A stretch of DNA of 64,000 nt from Sphingobacterium sp. UBA4616 (GCA_002386525.1 DGIS01000022.1:372001-436000); one strand, 5' to 3'. Positions 27,535 to 37,276 are shown, numbered from the stretch's first letter. The notes: generated by a model from the letters alone, not told the origin. Numbers and translations are program-made.

Positions 27535-28556
27535 CCTATTGCTCTTATTCGTTCAATCACCATTTCTGGTGTAATTAAATCAATTGCTTCTACTCCGTCA
27601 CAGATGCAGGACTTGTTGCCATACACTGAACTTGGTCTATGGGGATGTTCGACTTGGATACAATCTGCTAACTCTTGACCGTAGCCCGTAAATCCAGCGT
27701 AAGGGTGTGTTGCTCCCCATAACGAAAGGCATCTTACTCCCATTAACGAGGCCATATGAAGTCCTGAAGAGTCCATGCTAACCATCAGATCCAGATTCGA
27801 AATTAAATCCAGTTCTTCTCTCAACGTAAATTTTCCAATGGTATTGTAAGTATTCGGAAAACTTTCGGTCCAGTTTTGGGCGACTTGAAACTCTTCTTGA
27901 CCACCTCCAAAAAGCAATACGTCATATCCATGGTGTGTCAAATGATCAATGATCTGCCCCATTTTTACCAAGGAAAGAATTTTATAACGATGTTGTGCAA
28001 ATGGGGCAATGCCAATTTTTTTTCGATCGAAATTCGCGAACATACTAAAAGCAGCTTTGGGTACATCCTGCAAATTAGGAACAAATTTATGGCTGAGCTC
28101 AAATTTAAAACCTAATGCGCGAAATACATCTGCATAGCGTTCTACCGTTAGCCTCAGTGGAACTTTGATTTTGTTTTTTTCCCTGGTAAGCGCTTTTTTT
28201 TCTTCCCGCCCCTTGTCAAGCTGCTTTACTTTTACGCCCGATAAGGAAAAAAAAAGATCAAGCACACGCGAACGCAAATTGAAATGTAAGTCAGCTACGG
28301 CATCTGAACCATACTGGGCAAGCTCTTTTTTTAGCCTGAACAGGCCCCAAAAACCTTTATGAATGGTTTTGGGTTCAATCACATGGAACCTGAGGTTTTT
28401 TATTCCATCAAAGAATGGCGAAAAGAATGGTCTGCTGACCATAATGATTTCTACATCAGGATAGCGTATACAAAACTCTTTCAATACTGAGGCAACCATG
28501 GCAACATCGCCCATAGCTGAAAATCGCGTGACTATGATCCGTTGCGGTAAGGACAT
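27531..28556 (-). CDS. heptosyltransferase-like glycosyltransferase family 9
   Basis: This 341-residue GT9 protein starts IIVTRFSAMGDVAMVASVL, the acceptor-side signature shared with WaaC/WaaF heptosyltransferases, and has the donor-side motif IGIAPFAQHRYKILSLVK and MDSSGLHMASLMGVRCLSLW. GT9 enzymes add heptose or related sugars to the LPS inner core in the cytoplasm. The late CICDG segment is family-typical of the Bacteroidota branch. It lies immediately downstream of DUF4254, a pairing that recurs in Bacteroidota genomes. The sugar in this organism may not be heptose. Confidence 0.88.
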   Translation of the reverse strand: MSLPQRIIVTRFSAMGDVAMVASVLKEFCIRYPDVEIIMVSRPFFSPFFDGIKNLRFHVIEPKTIHKGFWGLFRLKKELAQYGSDAVADLHFNLRSRVLDLFFSLSGVKVKQLDKGREEKKALTREKNKIKVPLRLTVERYADVFRALGFKFELSHKFVPNLQDVPKAAFSMFANFDRKKIGIAPFAQHRYKILSLVKMGQIIDHLTHHGYDVLLFGGGQEEFQVAQNWTESFPNTYNTIGKFTLREELDLISNLDLMVSMDSSGLHMASLMGVRCLSLWGATHPYAGFTGYGQELADCIQVEHPHRPSSVYGNKSCICDGVEAIDLITPEMVIERIRAIG

Positions 28557-28560
28557 GTTT

Positions 28561-29166
28561 TTACTTTCCTGATGAATATAAGACAGGGTTCAATGAAGGA
28601 TCGTTATACATTTTCATCTGTTTATAGACTTTCATGTATTTATCGCCCGATGCTATGGCATCCATCAATTCATCAATACTTTGAGATAAATCTTTTCTTT
28701 GTTCCAATAAAACGTTAAGCTTTTCTTGGCAGGTATTAATGTGTGCCTCGGAAGCATCTGCGCGTAATGTTTCCTGTTCCATATGGTAGATTTTTAAAGC
28801 CAGAATGGAAAGCCTATCAATAGCCCACGCCGGGCTCTCCGTATTGATCGTTGCTGTAGGCCTAACCTGTATATCTTGAAACTTTTGTAGAAAATAGCTG
28901 TCAATATACTCTACGGTATCCGTGCGATATTGATTGGACTCATCAATTCGTCTTTTCCAATGTAAGCCTTCTTTCGGGTCAATAGCGGGATTACGCACGA
29001 CATCTTCCATATGCCATTGTACGGTGTCAATCCAGCATTTTAAATAGAGGAGATGTTCTAGGGATTGTTTGTCATACGGATTTTGGATTGGATGCTCAAT
29101 CTGGTCGTATACGTGGTAATCCTGGATAGCACGTTGAAAAATTGGATTTGCTATTGCACTAATCAT
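28561..29166 (-). CDS. DUF4254 domain protein
   Basis: This 201-residue protein matches the DUF4254 family: it is all-helical, has the WHMEDVVRNPAIDPKEGLHW segment near residues 50-70, and ends in charged helices. No signal peptide or catalytic motif is visible. The function is unknown. Its regular position next to a GT9 heptosyltransferase-like gene suggests a role in LPS core synthesis, perhaps as a regulator or a sugar-processing partner. Here it is first in the minus arm, 4 bp before the GT9 start. Confidence 0.85.
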   Translation of the reverse strand: MISAIANPIFQRAIQDYHVYDQIEHPIQNPYDKQSLEHLLYLKCWIDTVQWHMEDVVRNPAIDPKEGLHWKRRIDESNQYRTDTVEYIDSYFLQKFQDIQVRPTATINTESPAWAIDRLSILALKIYHMEQETLRADASEAHINTCQEKLNVLLEQRKDLSQSIDELMDAIASGDKYMKVYKQMKMYNDPSLNPVLYSSGK

Positions 29167-29377
29167 GGTACAAACTTAGATAAATTGCTTTTTATATGCA
29201 ATTTAATTGCGCTTTGCATAAAAAACAATTTGTCGGTCTCTCCTCAACCATATATAATACTTTTATTGAGGAAATATAAAATATATTATGGAGTTTATCC
29301 TTACTATTCAACCCGCACATAGCGTGATTGATGAGGATCGTAGATTTGTTAAGAATGAAAGGGGCTCCTCTGTTTTT

Positions 29378-30862
29378 CTAAAAGGCCGAAAGCAAAAGAT
29401 CCGGAAAGATTCCTAAGCACAACACAGCCAAGGTACAAAGGATGCCAATAAAGAGAAGTACAGCATTGACTTTTATTGTTGAAGATGCGGCATTGTCCCT
29501 TAAAAATGCGTTCAGTGGTATTTTAAAATAATAAAATAAAGAGATAACCGAAGTCAGTGCACCTACAATAAGCAATGCCAATAAACCGAAGGATTGAAAG
29601 TTTTGATACTGTTCGAACACTTTGGAAAAGACCAAAAGCTTTCCGACGAATCCCGCAGTGGGAGGGAGCCCCACTAAAGCGATTAAAACCATTGAAAATG
29701 AAGTAAACAAAAGGGGGGACTGCTTTCCTAAGCCACGATAGGAATCGATGGATGTATTGCCCAGACTAACTTCCAAGGCATCAATAAATATAAATACAGC
29801 AATATTCATCAAAGCGTATATGGAAAGGTAAAACAACAATACATTCGACTCATTATTCTGATAAATCAATACAGCCATCAGGAGTATACCTGTATGTCCA
29901 ATCGATGAATAGGCCATCATCCGTTTGGCATCCTGTTGACGTAAAGCCGCTAAATTACCGATCAGCATGGTTGCAATAGCTACCCCAATAATCACATACG
30001 TTAGGAAATCGCTAAAGTAAAAGGAAACATTAAGCCATGCGGCGAGGAGCTTGGATAATAGGACGACGACTGCAATTTTTGGTACTGTAGCCAGGTACGC
30101 GGTAATTACTGTGGGAGCACCTTGATAAACATCTGGACTCCAGACATGAAAAGGAAAAAAACTCAGTTTAAAGCCAATGCCTGTCAACAAAAATAATAGC
30201 GCAATGCTGATCATGACCTTTGGGGCTTCCATTAGGCCAGCAATGTGGCTCTGGGAATCAAAATTCAAGTTCCCCGTGAAACCGTAGAGTAAAGACAAAC
30301 CGTAAAGCATCACTGCCGCACAAATCGATCCAAAGAGTACATATTTTAAAGCCGCCTCCGACTGAACTTTAGTCGCTGAAAAGTATCCCACCATGATATA
30401 GGAACTAATGGAAACGGTTTCAACGGCTATAAAAATCATCAGCCAGTTGCTCGACATGGTCAATAGGTTCAGTCCCAACGTTGCCGTCAGTAAAACAGCA
30501 TATAGATCTCCTAACGGTCGGCCATATCTACCATGACCTTGTTGAATAAAAATACAAACAAGGAATGTCGACAACAGGATAATCAATCGTGCAGAGGTTG
30601 CAAAGGCATCAACCTGGATCATATCAAAAAAGCCAGCCATCTCTACCTTAGCGAGTCCTTGTCCAACAAGGTAACAGCCACTCAACAATAACCCGATGAT
30701 CGTAAGCATAAAAGACGTATGCTTCCAGTGCTTGTCGGCAAAAAGACTAGCGAGAATAGTACCAATAAAAGTGATGATCAATGTCAGTTCGGGTTTAAAA
30801 TACGGTACACTGACGATAATCTGATCGAGAAATGAACTAATATATGGACTGAATGCGAGCAT
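29378..30862 (-). CDS. nuoN: NADH-quinone oxidoreductase subunit N
   Basis: This 494-residue antiporter-like membrane subunit of complex I has about 14 helices. Family signatures include the conserved glutamate in FIAVETVSISSYIMVGYFSA and the lysine in TEAALKYVLFG-like SEAALKYVLFGSI, plus GFKLSFFPFHVWSPDVYQGA, with the discontinuous-helix lysine and histidine channel residues. It pumps protons across the inner membrane during NADH or other electron-donor oxidation. It is the last gene of the nuoHIJKLMN run, 6 bp after nuoM. Confidence 0.95.
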   Translation of the reverse strand: MLAFSPYISSFLDQIIVSVPYFKPELTLIITFIGTILASLFADKHWKHTSFMLTIIGLLLSGCYLVGQGLAKVEMAGFFDMIQVDAFATSARLIILLSTFLVCIFIQQGHGRYGRPLGDLYAVLLTATLGLNLLTMSSNWLMIFIAVETVSISSYIMVGYFSATKVQSEAALKYVLFGSICAAVMLYGLSLLYGFTGNLNFDSQSHIAGLMEAPKVMISIALLFLLTGIGFKLSFFPFHVWSPDVYQGAPTVITAYLATVPKIAVVVLLSKLLAAWLNVSFYFSDFLTYVIIGVAIATMLIGNLAALRQQDAKRMMAYSSIGHTGILLMAVLIYQNNESNVLLFYLSIYALMNIAVFIFIDALEVSLGNTSIDSYRGLGKQSPLLFTSFSMVLIALVGLPPTAGFVGKLLVFSKVFEQYQNFQSFGLLALLIVGALTSVISLFYYFKIPLNAFLRDNAASSTIKVNAVLLFIGILCTLAVLCLGIFPDLLLSAF

Positions 30863-30868
30863 GCTGAT

Positions 30869-32470
30869 TTAAATAAATTGTTGAATAAAGCTTACAAGAT
30901 TCAGGACACTTGCGTTTAAATTGTTAAAAACTAATGCAGGCATAATGCCAAGTAATAAGGCCAACGCTAACGTTGGAAATAAGATCACCTGCTCGCGCGA
31001 ATTGACATCTATCAGTGCATTGCTCCAAGATTCACCGCCTTTTAAACGAATCTGTCCAAAGAACATCCGTTGCAATGTCCAAAGTAGGTAGGCTGCACTT
31101 AATAAGATACCTATAGAACCTGCAAGTGCCATCCAACGCGGCAAACCTGTGCCAACACTTTCAGAATTGAATGAACCGATAATGACAAATGCTTCACCAA
31201 TAAAAGCTGAAAAGCCAGGTAAACCTAAGGAAGCGAAAAATGCAACAGCAACATACCCCGTATATTTGGGCATAATTTGAGCTAAACCTCGAAAACTATA
31301 GATATTTCTATCATGCACGCGGTCATAAACTACACCGACAAGAAAGAAGAGGGCCGCGGATAAAAAACCATGGGAGATCATCTGAAACATCGCTCCAGAA
31401 ATTCCTTCTGCAGTTAATGAAGCAATACCTAATAAGACAAAGCCCATGTGGGAAACGGATGAATACGCAATCATTCGTTTGAGGTCTTTTTGTGATAAGG
31501 CGTTCAAGGCTCCGTAGATAATGGAAACAACGCCTATTAGTCCAAGCCACCAATTGGATAAGGCGGCCATGTCGGGAAAGATGCTATAACAGATACGGAT
31601 GATACCATAACCTCCGATTTTCAAAAGAATACCTGCTAAAATAATGGATACTGGAGTCGGTGCTTCGACGTGGGCATCGGGTAACCAGGTATGCAATGGC
31701 ACGATGGGCACTTTAATGGCAAAGGCAAAAAAGAGCACAATGAAGCCAACCAGTCTGGCCGAAATACCCAAGATTTCCTGATAACCACCCCACTCAAAAA
31801 TAGATCCTTCAAGGTAATTCTGTGGGTTCATCATATGGATCATATTGAACGTATGCGCCCCAGTCATCGGGTTGATCACTGAAAAGTATAGTCCTACGAT
31901 GATCAATAGCATAAATACAGAACCAAATAGCGTGTATAAAAAGAACTTGATGGCTGCGTATTCGCGTCTTGCACCACCCCAGATACCGATCAGGAAATAT
32001 AGTGGAAGTAACATCACTTCATAGAAAAGGTAGAACAGGAAGAAATCCAGTGCACAGAAAATCCCCATAACAGCCATATTAAGCACCATGAGTAAAGCAA
32101 AGTATCCCTTCGGACTCTTCTGTATATTCCAGGAGGCTCCGATAGCCATCAACATCACAAAAGCGCTCAGCAATAATAAGGGCATCGATATCCCATCAAT
32201 ACCAATGAGATAATCAATTTCTAGCTTACCTATTGATCCTAGATCTAAACGAATCCAGGAAACCTGCTCAACAAACTGATAGCCCCCCAGATCTTGAATA
32301 CCTGTTTTGCTTGCATCAAAATGTGCGTAACACAATCCAGCCAGTACAAATTGTATTGCGGTAAATGCTAACGCAATATATTTGTAACTCAATTTATATC
32401 GTGTTGGCAAGGCGAGAATAAGCGCCGTAGCCAATAGCGGTAAAAATATCAATAAGGATAAAATAGGCAT
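30869..32470 (-). CDS. nuoM: NADH-quinone oxidoreductase subunit M
   Basis: This 533-residue antiporter-like subunit of complex I has the YEVMLLPLYFLIGIWGGARR segment with its key glutamate, KFFLYTLFGSVFML with the lysine, and VPIVPLHTWLPDAHVEAPTP followed by the discontinuous helix. ALSQKDLKRMIAYSSVSHMG holds the later conserved lysine and histidine. It sits between nuoL (3 bp upstream) and nuoN in a tightly packed operon, consistent with coordinated assembly of the membrane arm. Confidence 0.96.
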   Translation of the reverse strand: MPILSLLIFLPLLATALILALPTRYKLSYKYIALAFTAIQFVLAGLCYAHFDASKTGIQDLGGYQFVEQVSWIRLDLGSIGKLEIDYLIGIDGISMPLLLLSAFVMLMAIGASWNIQKSPKGYFALLMVLNMAVMGIFCALDFFLFYLFYEVMLLPLYFLIGIWGGARREYAAIKFFLYTLFGSVFMLLIIVGLYFSVINPMTGAHTFNMIHMMNPQNYLEGSIFEWGGYQEILGISARLVGFIVLFFAFAIKVPIVPLHTWLPDAHVEAPTPVSIILAGILLKIGGYGIIRICYSIFPDMAALSNWWLGLIGVVSIIYGALNALSQKDLKRMIAYSSVSHMGFVLLGIASLTAEGISGAMFQMISHGFLSAALFFLVGVVYDRVHDRNIYSFRGLAQIMPKYTGYVAVAFFASLGLPGFSAFIGEAFVIIGSFNSESVGTGLPRWMALAGSIGILLSAAYLLWTLQRMFFGQIRLKGGESWSNALIDVNSREQVILFPTLALALLLGIMPALVFNNLNASVLNLVSFIQQFI

Positions 32471-32473
32471 TTC

Positions 32474-34528
32474 CTAAAAGAATAAAAGATAAATTAAACC
32501 AAGTAAAACTATTAAAAAGACGGAGTATAAAGCGGTCTGTATCTTCCCGTTTTGTACCAGGCGGACTTGATGACCGGTCCAATAGGTTACCGAAGCAACC
32601 GTGTTGACGAAGCCGTCTATAATATATTTGTCTATCCAAACACTTAATTGTGAAATCGATAGCACGATTGACTGAATCAAAGAAACAAAGGCATCAACAA
32701 CATGTCGGTCAAACCAATAACAGAATTGAGCCAATTTTAATGTGCCCTTGACAAATACAACATCGTAAAACTGATTGATATAGCCCTGATTTAAAGAAAC
32801 CTTCAGTGCCGGATTGGCCGGATTGAATGGGTATCTATGCTGCACATACCATTTCCAGCCGATGATCCAGCCAATAACTGAACCAAGGAGGAGTATTGCA
32901 GGGATAATCAGGTGGGCAATGTGGCTTGGAGCAAAGGCATATTCGTCCGATAAGAGTCCGTCCATCAACCAGGAATCGTGGTACGAAAATGGATTGAACG
33001 AAAATAGTGGAAATAAGCAGAATACACCCAAAACAAACATGGGCATCAACATGGTTTTTGGCGCTTCATGTAGCGGATGATCATGTAATTTGCCATGCAG
33101 TTGGTTAGTAAGCCTAAACTCTCCAAAAAAAGCTTTAAACAGCAATCTACCAATATAGAAAGCGGTTAAAATACTTACAATGATCAAGCTTAATGGGATG
33201 ATCAGGTATAAGTTCCCTTTTAAAAGAGCCCATTCAAAAGAAGATATAACGATACTGTCTTTGGATAGAAAACCTGAAGTCAGTGGGAATCCGGCAAGTG
33301 CCAATGAAGCAATACTCATGAGCACAAAGGTCTTGGGCATATAGTGACGTAATCCACCCATGTTCCGTAAGTCCTGCGGATCAAAGTCTAGTTGACTATG
33401 TGTTTTCAGATGGGCCATCTCATGAATGACAGCTCCAGCGGAAAGAAACAATAAACACTTAAAGAAGGCATGCGTCGTAAGATGGAATAAAGCGGCATCC
33501 CATGTTCCAATACCGATCCCAACCATCATAAAGCCCAGTTGCGATATGGTCGAAAAGGCAAGAATACGTTTGATGTCATATTGGCCCAAGGCGAAGTATG
33601 CTGCCGAAGCTGCCGTGATGGTACCGATAATAGCGATAAATAGTAATGCCGATTCGCTGAATAATGGAAATACAGTAGCCAATAGGAATACGCCGGCTGC
33701 TACCATGGTTGCCGCATGGATCAAGGACGATACGGATGTAGGACCTTCCATGGCATCCGGAAGCCATACATGTAGTGGGAATTGTGCTGATTTGGCCATA
33801 GCAGCCAAGAAAAAGGCAAGTCCTCCTAGGGTAAACCAGATCTGAGGTAAACTATTGACTGGAGATACCCATAGTCCATCGACGATTGCGGATTGATAGA
33901 GCAGTCCATTATCACCAAATAAATCGACCAAATTAAGTGTCTTGAACTGCGTAAATACGATCGCAAGGCCGATTAGAAAGCCGAGGTCACCGATGCGATT
34001 AACCAAAAATGCCTTTTTATTGGCTTGTACAGCTGTTTCGCGCGTAAACCAAAATCCGATAAGGAGATAGGACGCAAACCCAACCAACTCCCAAAAGACA
34101 TACATCAGTAAAAGACTGTCCATAATGACCAATCCCAACATGGCAAAACAGAACAGGCTTAGATACATCCAATAGCGATGAATGCCAGGATCACCTTTCA
34201 TATATGCCCGGGAATAAACATGCACCGGCAATGCTACAGTAGGTACCAAGAAAAGCATTAAGGTGCTTAAATTATTTAACAGGATACCAACTTTAAATGA
34301 GGTTTCGCCAATAGTGAACCAATCCGCCTGAACCGTTACGGGGGCATTATTCCATATGGTGAACCAGGTGAGCCCACCACCGGTAAAACTGAGGGCGATG
34401 GCTAGGAGGGAGACAATACCTGACTGGTCACGTTTGCCTAATAAAGATTGATATAGGAACGCTGCTAATGGGGACACTACGGTAACTAGCGCGGTCAAAA
34501 GGGGCGATATGTGAACAACTTGATCCAA
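32474..34528 (-). CDS. nuoL: NADH-quinone oxidoreductase subunit L
   Basis: This 684-residue largest antiporter-like subunit of the complex I membrane arm has the conserved YVFWELVGFASYLLIGFWFT (glutamate), FLVNRIGDLGFLIG, AKSAQFPLHVWLPDAMEGPT and ILAFSTISQLGFMMVGIG motifs. The C-terminus carries the long lateral helix (about residues 520-600) that braces the proton pumps, and a last transmembrane anchor. It starts 3 bp after the nuoK stop. All motifs look intact, so it is expected to be functional. Confidence 0.96.
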   Translation of the reverse strand: MDQVVHISPLLTALVTVVSPLAAFLYQSLLGKRDQSGIVSLLAIALSFTGGGLTWFTIWNNAPVTVQADWFTIGETSFKVGILLNNLSTLMLFLVPTVALPVHVYSRAYMKGDPGIHRYWMYLSLFCFAMLGLVIMDSLLLMYVFWELVGFASYLLIGFWFTRETAVQANKKAFLVNRIGDLGFLIGLAIVFTQFKTLNLVDLFGDNGLLYQSAIVDGLWVSPVNSLPQIWFTLGGLAFFLAAMAKSAQFPLHVWLPDAMEGPTSVSSLIHAATMVAAGVFLLATVFPLFSESALLFIAIIGTITAASAAYFALGQYDIKRILAFSTISQLGFMMVGIGIGTWDAALFHLTTHAFFKCLLFLSAGAVIHEMAHLKTHSQLDFDPQDLRNMGGLRHYMPKTFVLMSIASLALAGFPLTSGFLSKDSIVISSFEWALLKGNLYLIIPLSLIIVSILTAFYIGRLLFKAFFGEFRLTNQLHGKLHDHPLHEAPKTMLMPMFVLGVFCLFPLFSFNPFSYHDSWLMDGLLSDEYAFAPSHIAHLIIPAILLLGSVIGWIIGWKWYVQHRYPFNPANPALKVSLNQGYINQFYDVVFVKGTLKLAQFCYWFDRHVVDAFVSLIQSIVLSISQLSVWIDKYIIDGFVNTVASVTYWTGHQVRLVQNGKIQTALYSVFLIVLLGLIYLLFF

Positions 34529-34531
34529 TGT

Positions 34532-34840
34532 TTATTTGTCTTTTAATTGGTTTACCTCATCCGGATTAATGGTGTTGTAATGTCTATAAACATTTAATAC
34601 AATAGCCAATCCAACGGCTACAGCTGCCGCTGCTAGAACAATCGCAAACAACGCAAAAATTTGCCCGCCATAACTCACTTTATCATATTTCCCAAAGGCA
34701 ACAAAATTCAGGATAGCTGCATTGATCATTAATTCAATACCAACCAAAATCATAATCGCATTTTTTTTGGAAAGAACGGTGTAGAGTCCAATGCTAAAGA
34801 TACACGCACTCACCACCAAGAAATGGGTCAGCGTGATCAT
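34532..34840 (-). CDS. nuoK: NADH-quinone oxidoreductase subunit K
   Basis: This 102-residue three-helix subunit of complex I starts MITLTHFLVVSACIFSIGLY. The helix-2 glutamate is in MILVGIELMINAAILNFVAF, and the second membrane glutamate position appears replaced in the third helix region (FAIVLAAAAVAVGLAIVLNV). Helix 2 with GIELM is the diagnostic motif. It overlaps nuoJ by 4 bases (ATGA) and is followed by nuoL after 3 bases. Confidence 0.95.
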   Translation of the reverse strand: MITLTHFLVVSACIFSIGLYTVLSKKNAIMILVGIELMINAAILNFVAFGKYDKVSYGGQIFALFAIVLAAAAVAVGLAIVLNVYRHYNTINPDEVNQLKDK

Positions 34841-35379
34841 AGTGTACGCTCCTTTCTGGATAAATGAGAAGCTCCAATTAAAGCCATCATCAGAAATATC
34901 GATATAATTTCAAAAGGCAATACGTAAAAAGTCATAAAACGTAATCCGATTTGATGAATATTGTTATCAGTCGCAGTAATATTATTTCCGTTTTCTATGG
35001 ACTGAATGATCCAAGTTGATGGTGCCTGTTGCCATTCAAAGATGCCATAAAGCATCAGTAACAGAAAACCAACTACCACCGGAATAGCTTGCCATTTGGA
35101 CATGCTTAAGAAGGAACCGCTGTTATCTTGAAGATCTTTTAGGAGTTCTTTATTGGACAGCATAAAGGCAAACAGCATAAGAATGAGTACGCCTCCGACA
35201 TAGACCATGATTTGTGTGATGGCCACGAAATCAGCTAACGCAAATAGGTATAGTCCTGCCATTGCAAATAAAACAATAAAAAACAGGAATAATGCGCGCG
35301 CGATATTTTTAAGATTGACCAGTAAAAGGGCCGAACCGATTGCTAGGATAGCGAAAGCGTAGAACAAAATACTTTCCAT
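34837..35379 (-). CDS. nuoJ: NADH-quinone oxidoreductase subunit J
   Basis: This 180-residue five-helix subunit of complex I includes the typical ADFVAITQIMVYVGGVLILMLF segment, broken by glycines (GG) in the helix that forms a pi-bulge during turnover. The C-terminus ends in the last helix with FEIISIFLMMALIGASHLSR. It lies between nuoI (3 bp upstream) and nuoK (4-base overlap). Length and motifs are normal. Confidence 0.94.
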   Translation of the reverse strand: MESILFYAFAILAIGSALLLVNLKNIARALFLFFIVLFAMAGLYLFALADFVAITQIMVYVGGVLILMLFAFMLSNKELLKDLQDNSGSFLSMSKWQAIPVVVGFLLLMLYGIFEWQQAPSTWIIQSIENGNNITATDNNIHQIGLRFMTFYVLPFEIISIFLMMALIGASHLSRKERTL

Positions 35380-35382
35380 TTT

Positions 35383-35946
35383 CTATTTTTGCTTTGCTGC
35401 CTCCTTTTCAGCTTGAAACTGTGTCCATTCAGCTTTGCGTTGAGCTACCTGCTCGTCAGTCATGTCTGAAAACCCATAAATAAGATCGGTCAGCTTTTGC
35501 GAGCTGCGGTCATATGCATTGGTCATGGTAATACATTCTGTCGGACATACCACCGTGCATAGCCCGCAATACATGCATTTAGCCATATCAATATTGAATT
35601 TGGCCGGATATAACCGTTTGACGCTACCGTCAGAAGTCTTTCCGATCGCTTCTGGCGATTTGATCGCTTCAATTTCGATACAGTCCACAGGACATGCCTT
35701 AGCGCAAAGATCACATACAATACAGTCGTCGATATCAACCTGCAATTGGTAACGTGCGACTTCCGGGATGGGCATTTTTTCACGCGGATACTGCACCGTC
35801 ACAATACCTTCCTGTTGATTAAAGTAGTTTTCTTTTTTGATATTTAATTCCGTCCTTGAGCGACGTGCACCAAACAGGTGTTTGACAGTCAAAGATAAAC
35901 CTTTGATTGCCGTACGAAATGCATGCGAAGCCGTTTTAAATATCAT
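35383..35946 (-). CDS. nuoI: NADH-quinone oxidoreductase subunit I
   Basis: This 187-residue peripheral-arm subunit carries two 4Fe-4S clusters near the quinone site. Two CxxCxxCxxxC motifs are intact: C75, C78, C81, C85 in CIVCDLCAKACPVDC and C124, C127, C130, C134 in CMYCGLCTVVCPTEC. Each usually has its last cysteine shared between the clusters (ferredoxin fold). The N-terminal amphipathic helix anchors it to the membrane arm. It follows nuoH by 6 bp. It is the only peripheral-arm subunit encoded in this window. Confidence 0.96.
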   Translation of the reverse strand: MIFKTASHAFRTAIKGLSLTVKHLFGARRSRTELNIKKENYFNQQEGIVTVQYPREKMPIPEVARYQLQVDIDDCIVCDLCAKACPVDCIEIEAIKSPEAIGKTSDGSVKRLYPAKFNIDMAKCMYCGLCTVVCPTECITMTNAYDRSSQKLTDLIYGFSDMTDEQVAQRKAEWTQFQAEKEAAKQK

Positions 35947-35952
35947 AATATC

Positions 35953-37026
35953 CTATGCTATAACTAAAATTCGCCAAATGGCAGAGATGACCATACACAG
36001 AAAAGCCAGCGGTGTCAGTACTTTCCAACATAAACTCATCAATTGGTCTGCACGTAACCGCGGTAATGTCCATCGGATCCACATTTGGATGCCTACAATA
36101 AGGAATGATTTGGCTAAGGTCCAAAATATTCCCCAAGCTAAACCAGTCGTCCAATCTGCGAGGCGTACAGCCCCAATGTTTGGTAATGGCGTGTTCCAGC
36201 CGCCTAAAAAGAGGACAACGCCCAACATCGATACCAAAAACATCATAGCGTACTCGGCCAGAAAGATAAAGGCAAATTGTATTCCACCATATTCCGTATG
36301 GAAACCACCGACCAGTTCAGATTCGGCTTCCGGAATATCAAAAGGAGCACGATTACACTCGGCAAGAGTAGCGATAAAGAATATGATGTAGGTGATAATC
36401 AAATGCGGAGCCTGAAAAATATTCCAGGCGAAGAGACCGCCAATCTCATTAACTTCCCAAATACCCAAGAATTTAATGCTCCCATTGGTGAGGATTCCCT
36501 GCCCAATAGCGATTTCATTCAGGTTTAGGGTTTGTGTAAGCATGACAACTGTAATCAGCGAAAGGCCGACCGGTATTTCATAGGATACCATCTGTGCAAT
36601 GGCACGCATGGAGCCTAACAAAGAATATTTATTGTTGGAACCCCAACCAGCCATTAAAATGCCCAAAGCATCAATGGAAATTATCGCCATAATGAAAAAT
36701 AAACCGGTATGCGTATCGGCTGGAATAAAATCCTTTGCCCAAGGAATAACGGCAAATCCTGTAAAGACGGCAACAAAAATAATGATAGGAGCAATCCTAA
36801 AGAGAATCTTATCTGCCGATGAAGGGGTGATCAGTTCTTTTTGGAGTAATTTAAGAATATCAGCGATGGTTTGAAGACTACCATACTTTCCGGTTTCCAT
36901 AGGACCTAGCCGATCTTGGACGAATCCGGCAATCTTTCGCTCGGCATATACTGCAAATAAGGTAAATGCTGCTATAAAGGTGAAAATAGCAATAGGAACC
37001 AAGATATGTAGTACATTTTCTAGCAA
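35953..37026 (-). CDS. nuoH: NADH-quinone oxidoreductase subunit H
   Basis: This 357-residue membrane subunit of complex I forms the quinone channel. Motifs include YAERKIAGFVQDRLGPMETG, the GWGSNNKYSLLGSMRAIAQM loop with conserved charged residues, EVNEIGGLFAWNIFQAP and NRAPFDIPEAESELVGGFHT, which is the family hallmark containing E residues at the quinone-site base. It is the first gene of a seven-gene block (H-I-J-K-L-M-N), preceded by its own promoter-like element and by an intergenic gap after citrate synthase. Confidence 0.96.
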   Translation of the reverse strand: MLENVLHILVPIAIFTFIAAFTLFAVYAERKIAGFVQDRLGPMETGKYGSLQTIADILKLLQKELITPSSADKILFRIAPIIIFVAVFTGFAVIPWAKDFIPADTHTGLFFIMAIISIDALGILMAGWGSNNKYSLLGSMRAIAQMVSYEIPVGLSLITVVMLTQTLNLNEIAIGQGILTNGSIKFLGIWEVNEIGGLFAWNIFQAPHLIITYIIFFIATLAECNRAPFDIPEAESELVGGFHTEYGGIQFAFIFLAEYAMMFLVSMLGVVLFLGGWNTPLPNIGAVRLADWTTGLAWGIFWTLAKSFLIVGIQMWIRWTLPRLRADQLMSLCWKVLTPLAFLCMVISAIWRILVIA

Positions 37027-37068
37027 GTCTTATTTATAATGATTTTTAATAAGAGACGAATCAATACG

Positions 37069-37076
37069 CAAACTTA
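37069..37076 (-). promoter_or_regulatory. candidate -7 box for the nuoH operon
   Basis: TAAGTTTG on the minus strand matches TAnnTTTG exactly and lies about 43 bases before the nuoH start. A clear -33 TTTG is missing. It supports independent transcription of nuoH-N rather than read-through from citrate synthase. Confidence 0.4.
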
Positions 37077-37229
37077 ACGAAAAACAGGGAATTTAGATAA
37101 GGAAAAATTAAAATATACTTAACAAGTAGATTATCGTGACAATAGCGTAACAGCGAGCAGCTGTTTATTGTTTGATCGAATAGCTCATTCGTACTTGCAA
37201 AGGATTCACAGGAATTGCAATAAAAAGAA

Positions 37230-37254
37230 AAAAGCATCCTGTAAGGATGCTTTT
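37230..37254 (-). terminator. intrinsic terminator after gltA
   Basis: Perfect 11-bp stem aaaagcatcct / aggatgctttt with a 3-base loop, followed on the minus strand by a T-rich tract. It begins 22 bases past the citrate synthase stop. Confidence 0.9.
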
Positions 37255-37276
37255 TCGGATATAAATCAAAACCGAA

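Noticed and set aside
33426..33845. 139-codon plus-strand ORF within nuoL
   Set aside because: Antisense to conserved nuoL motifs; no independent support.
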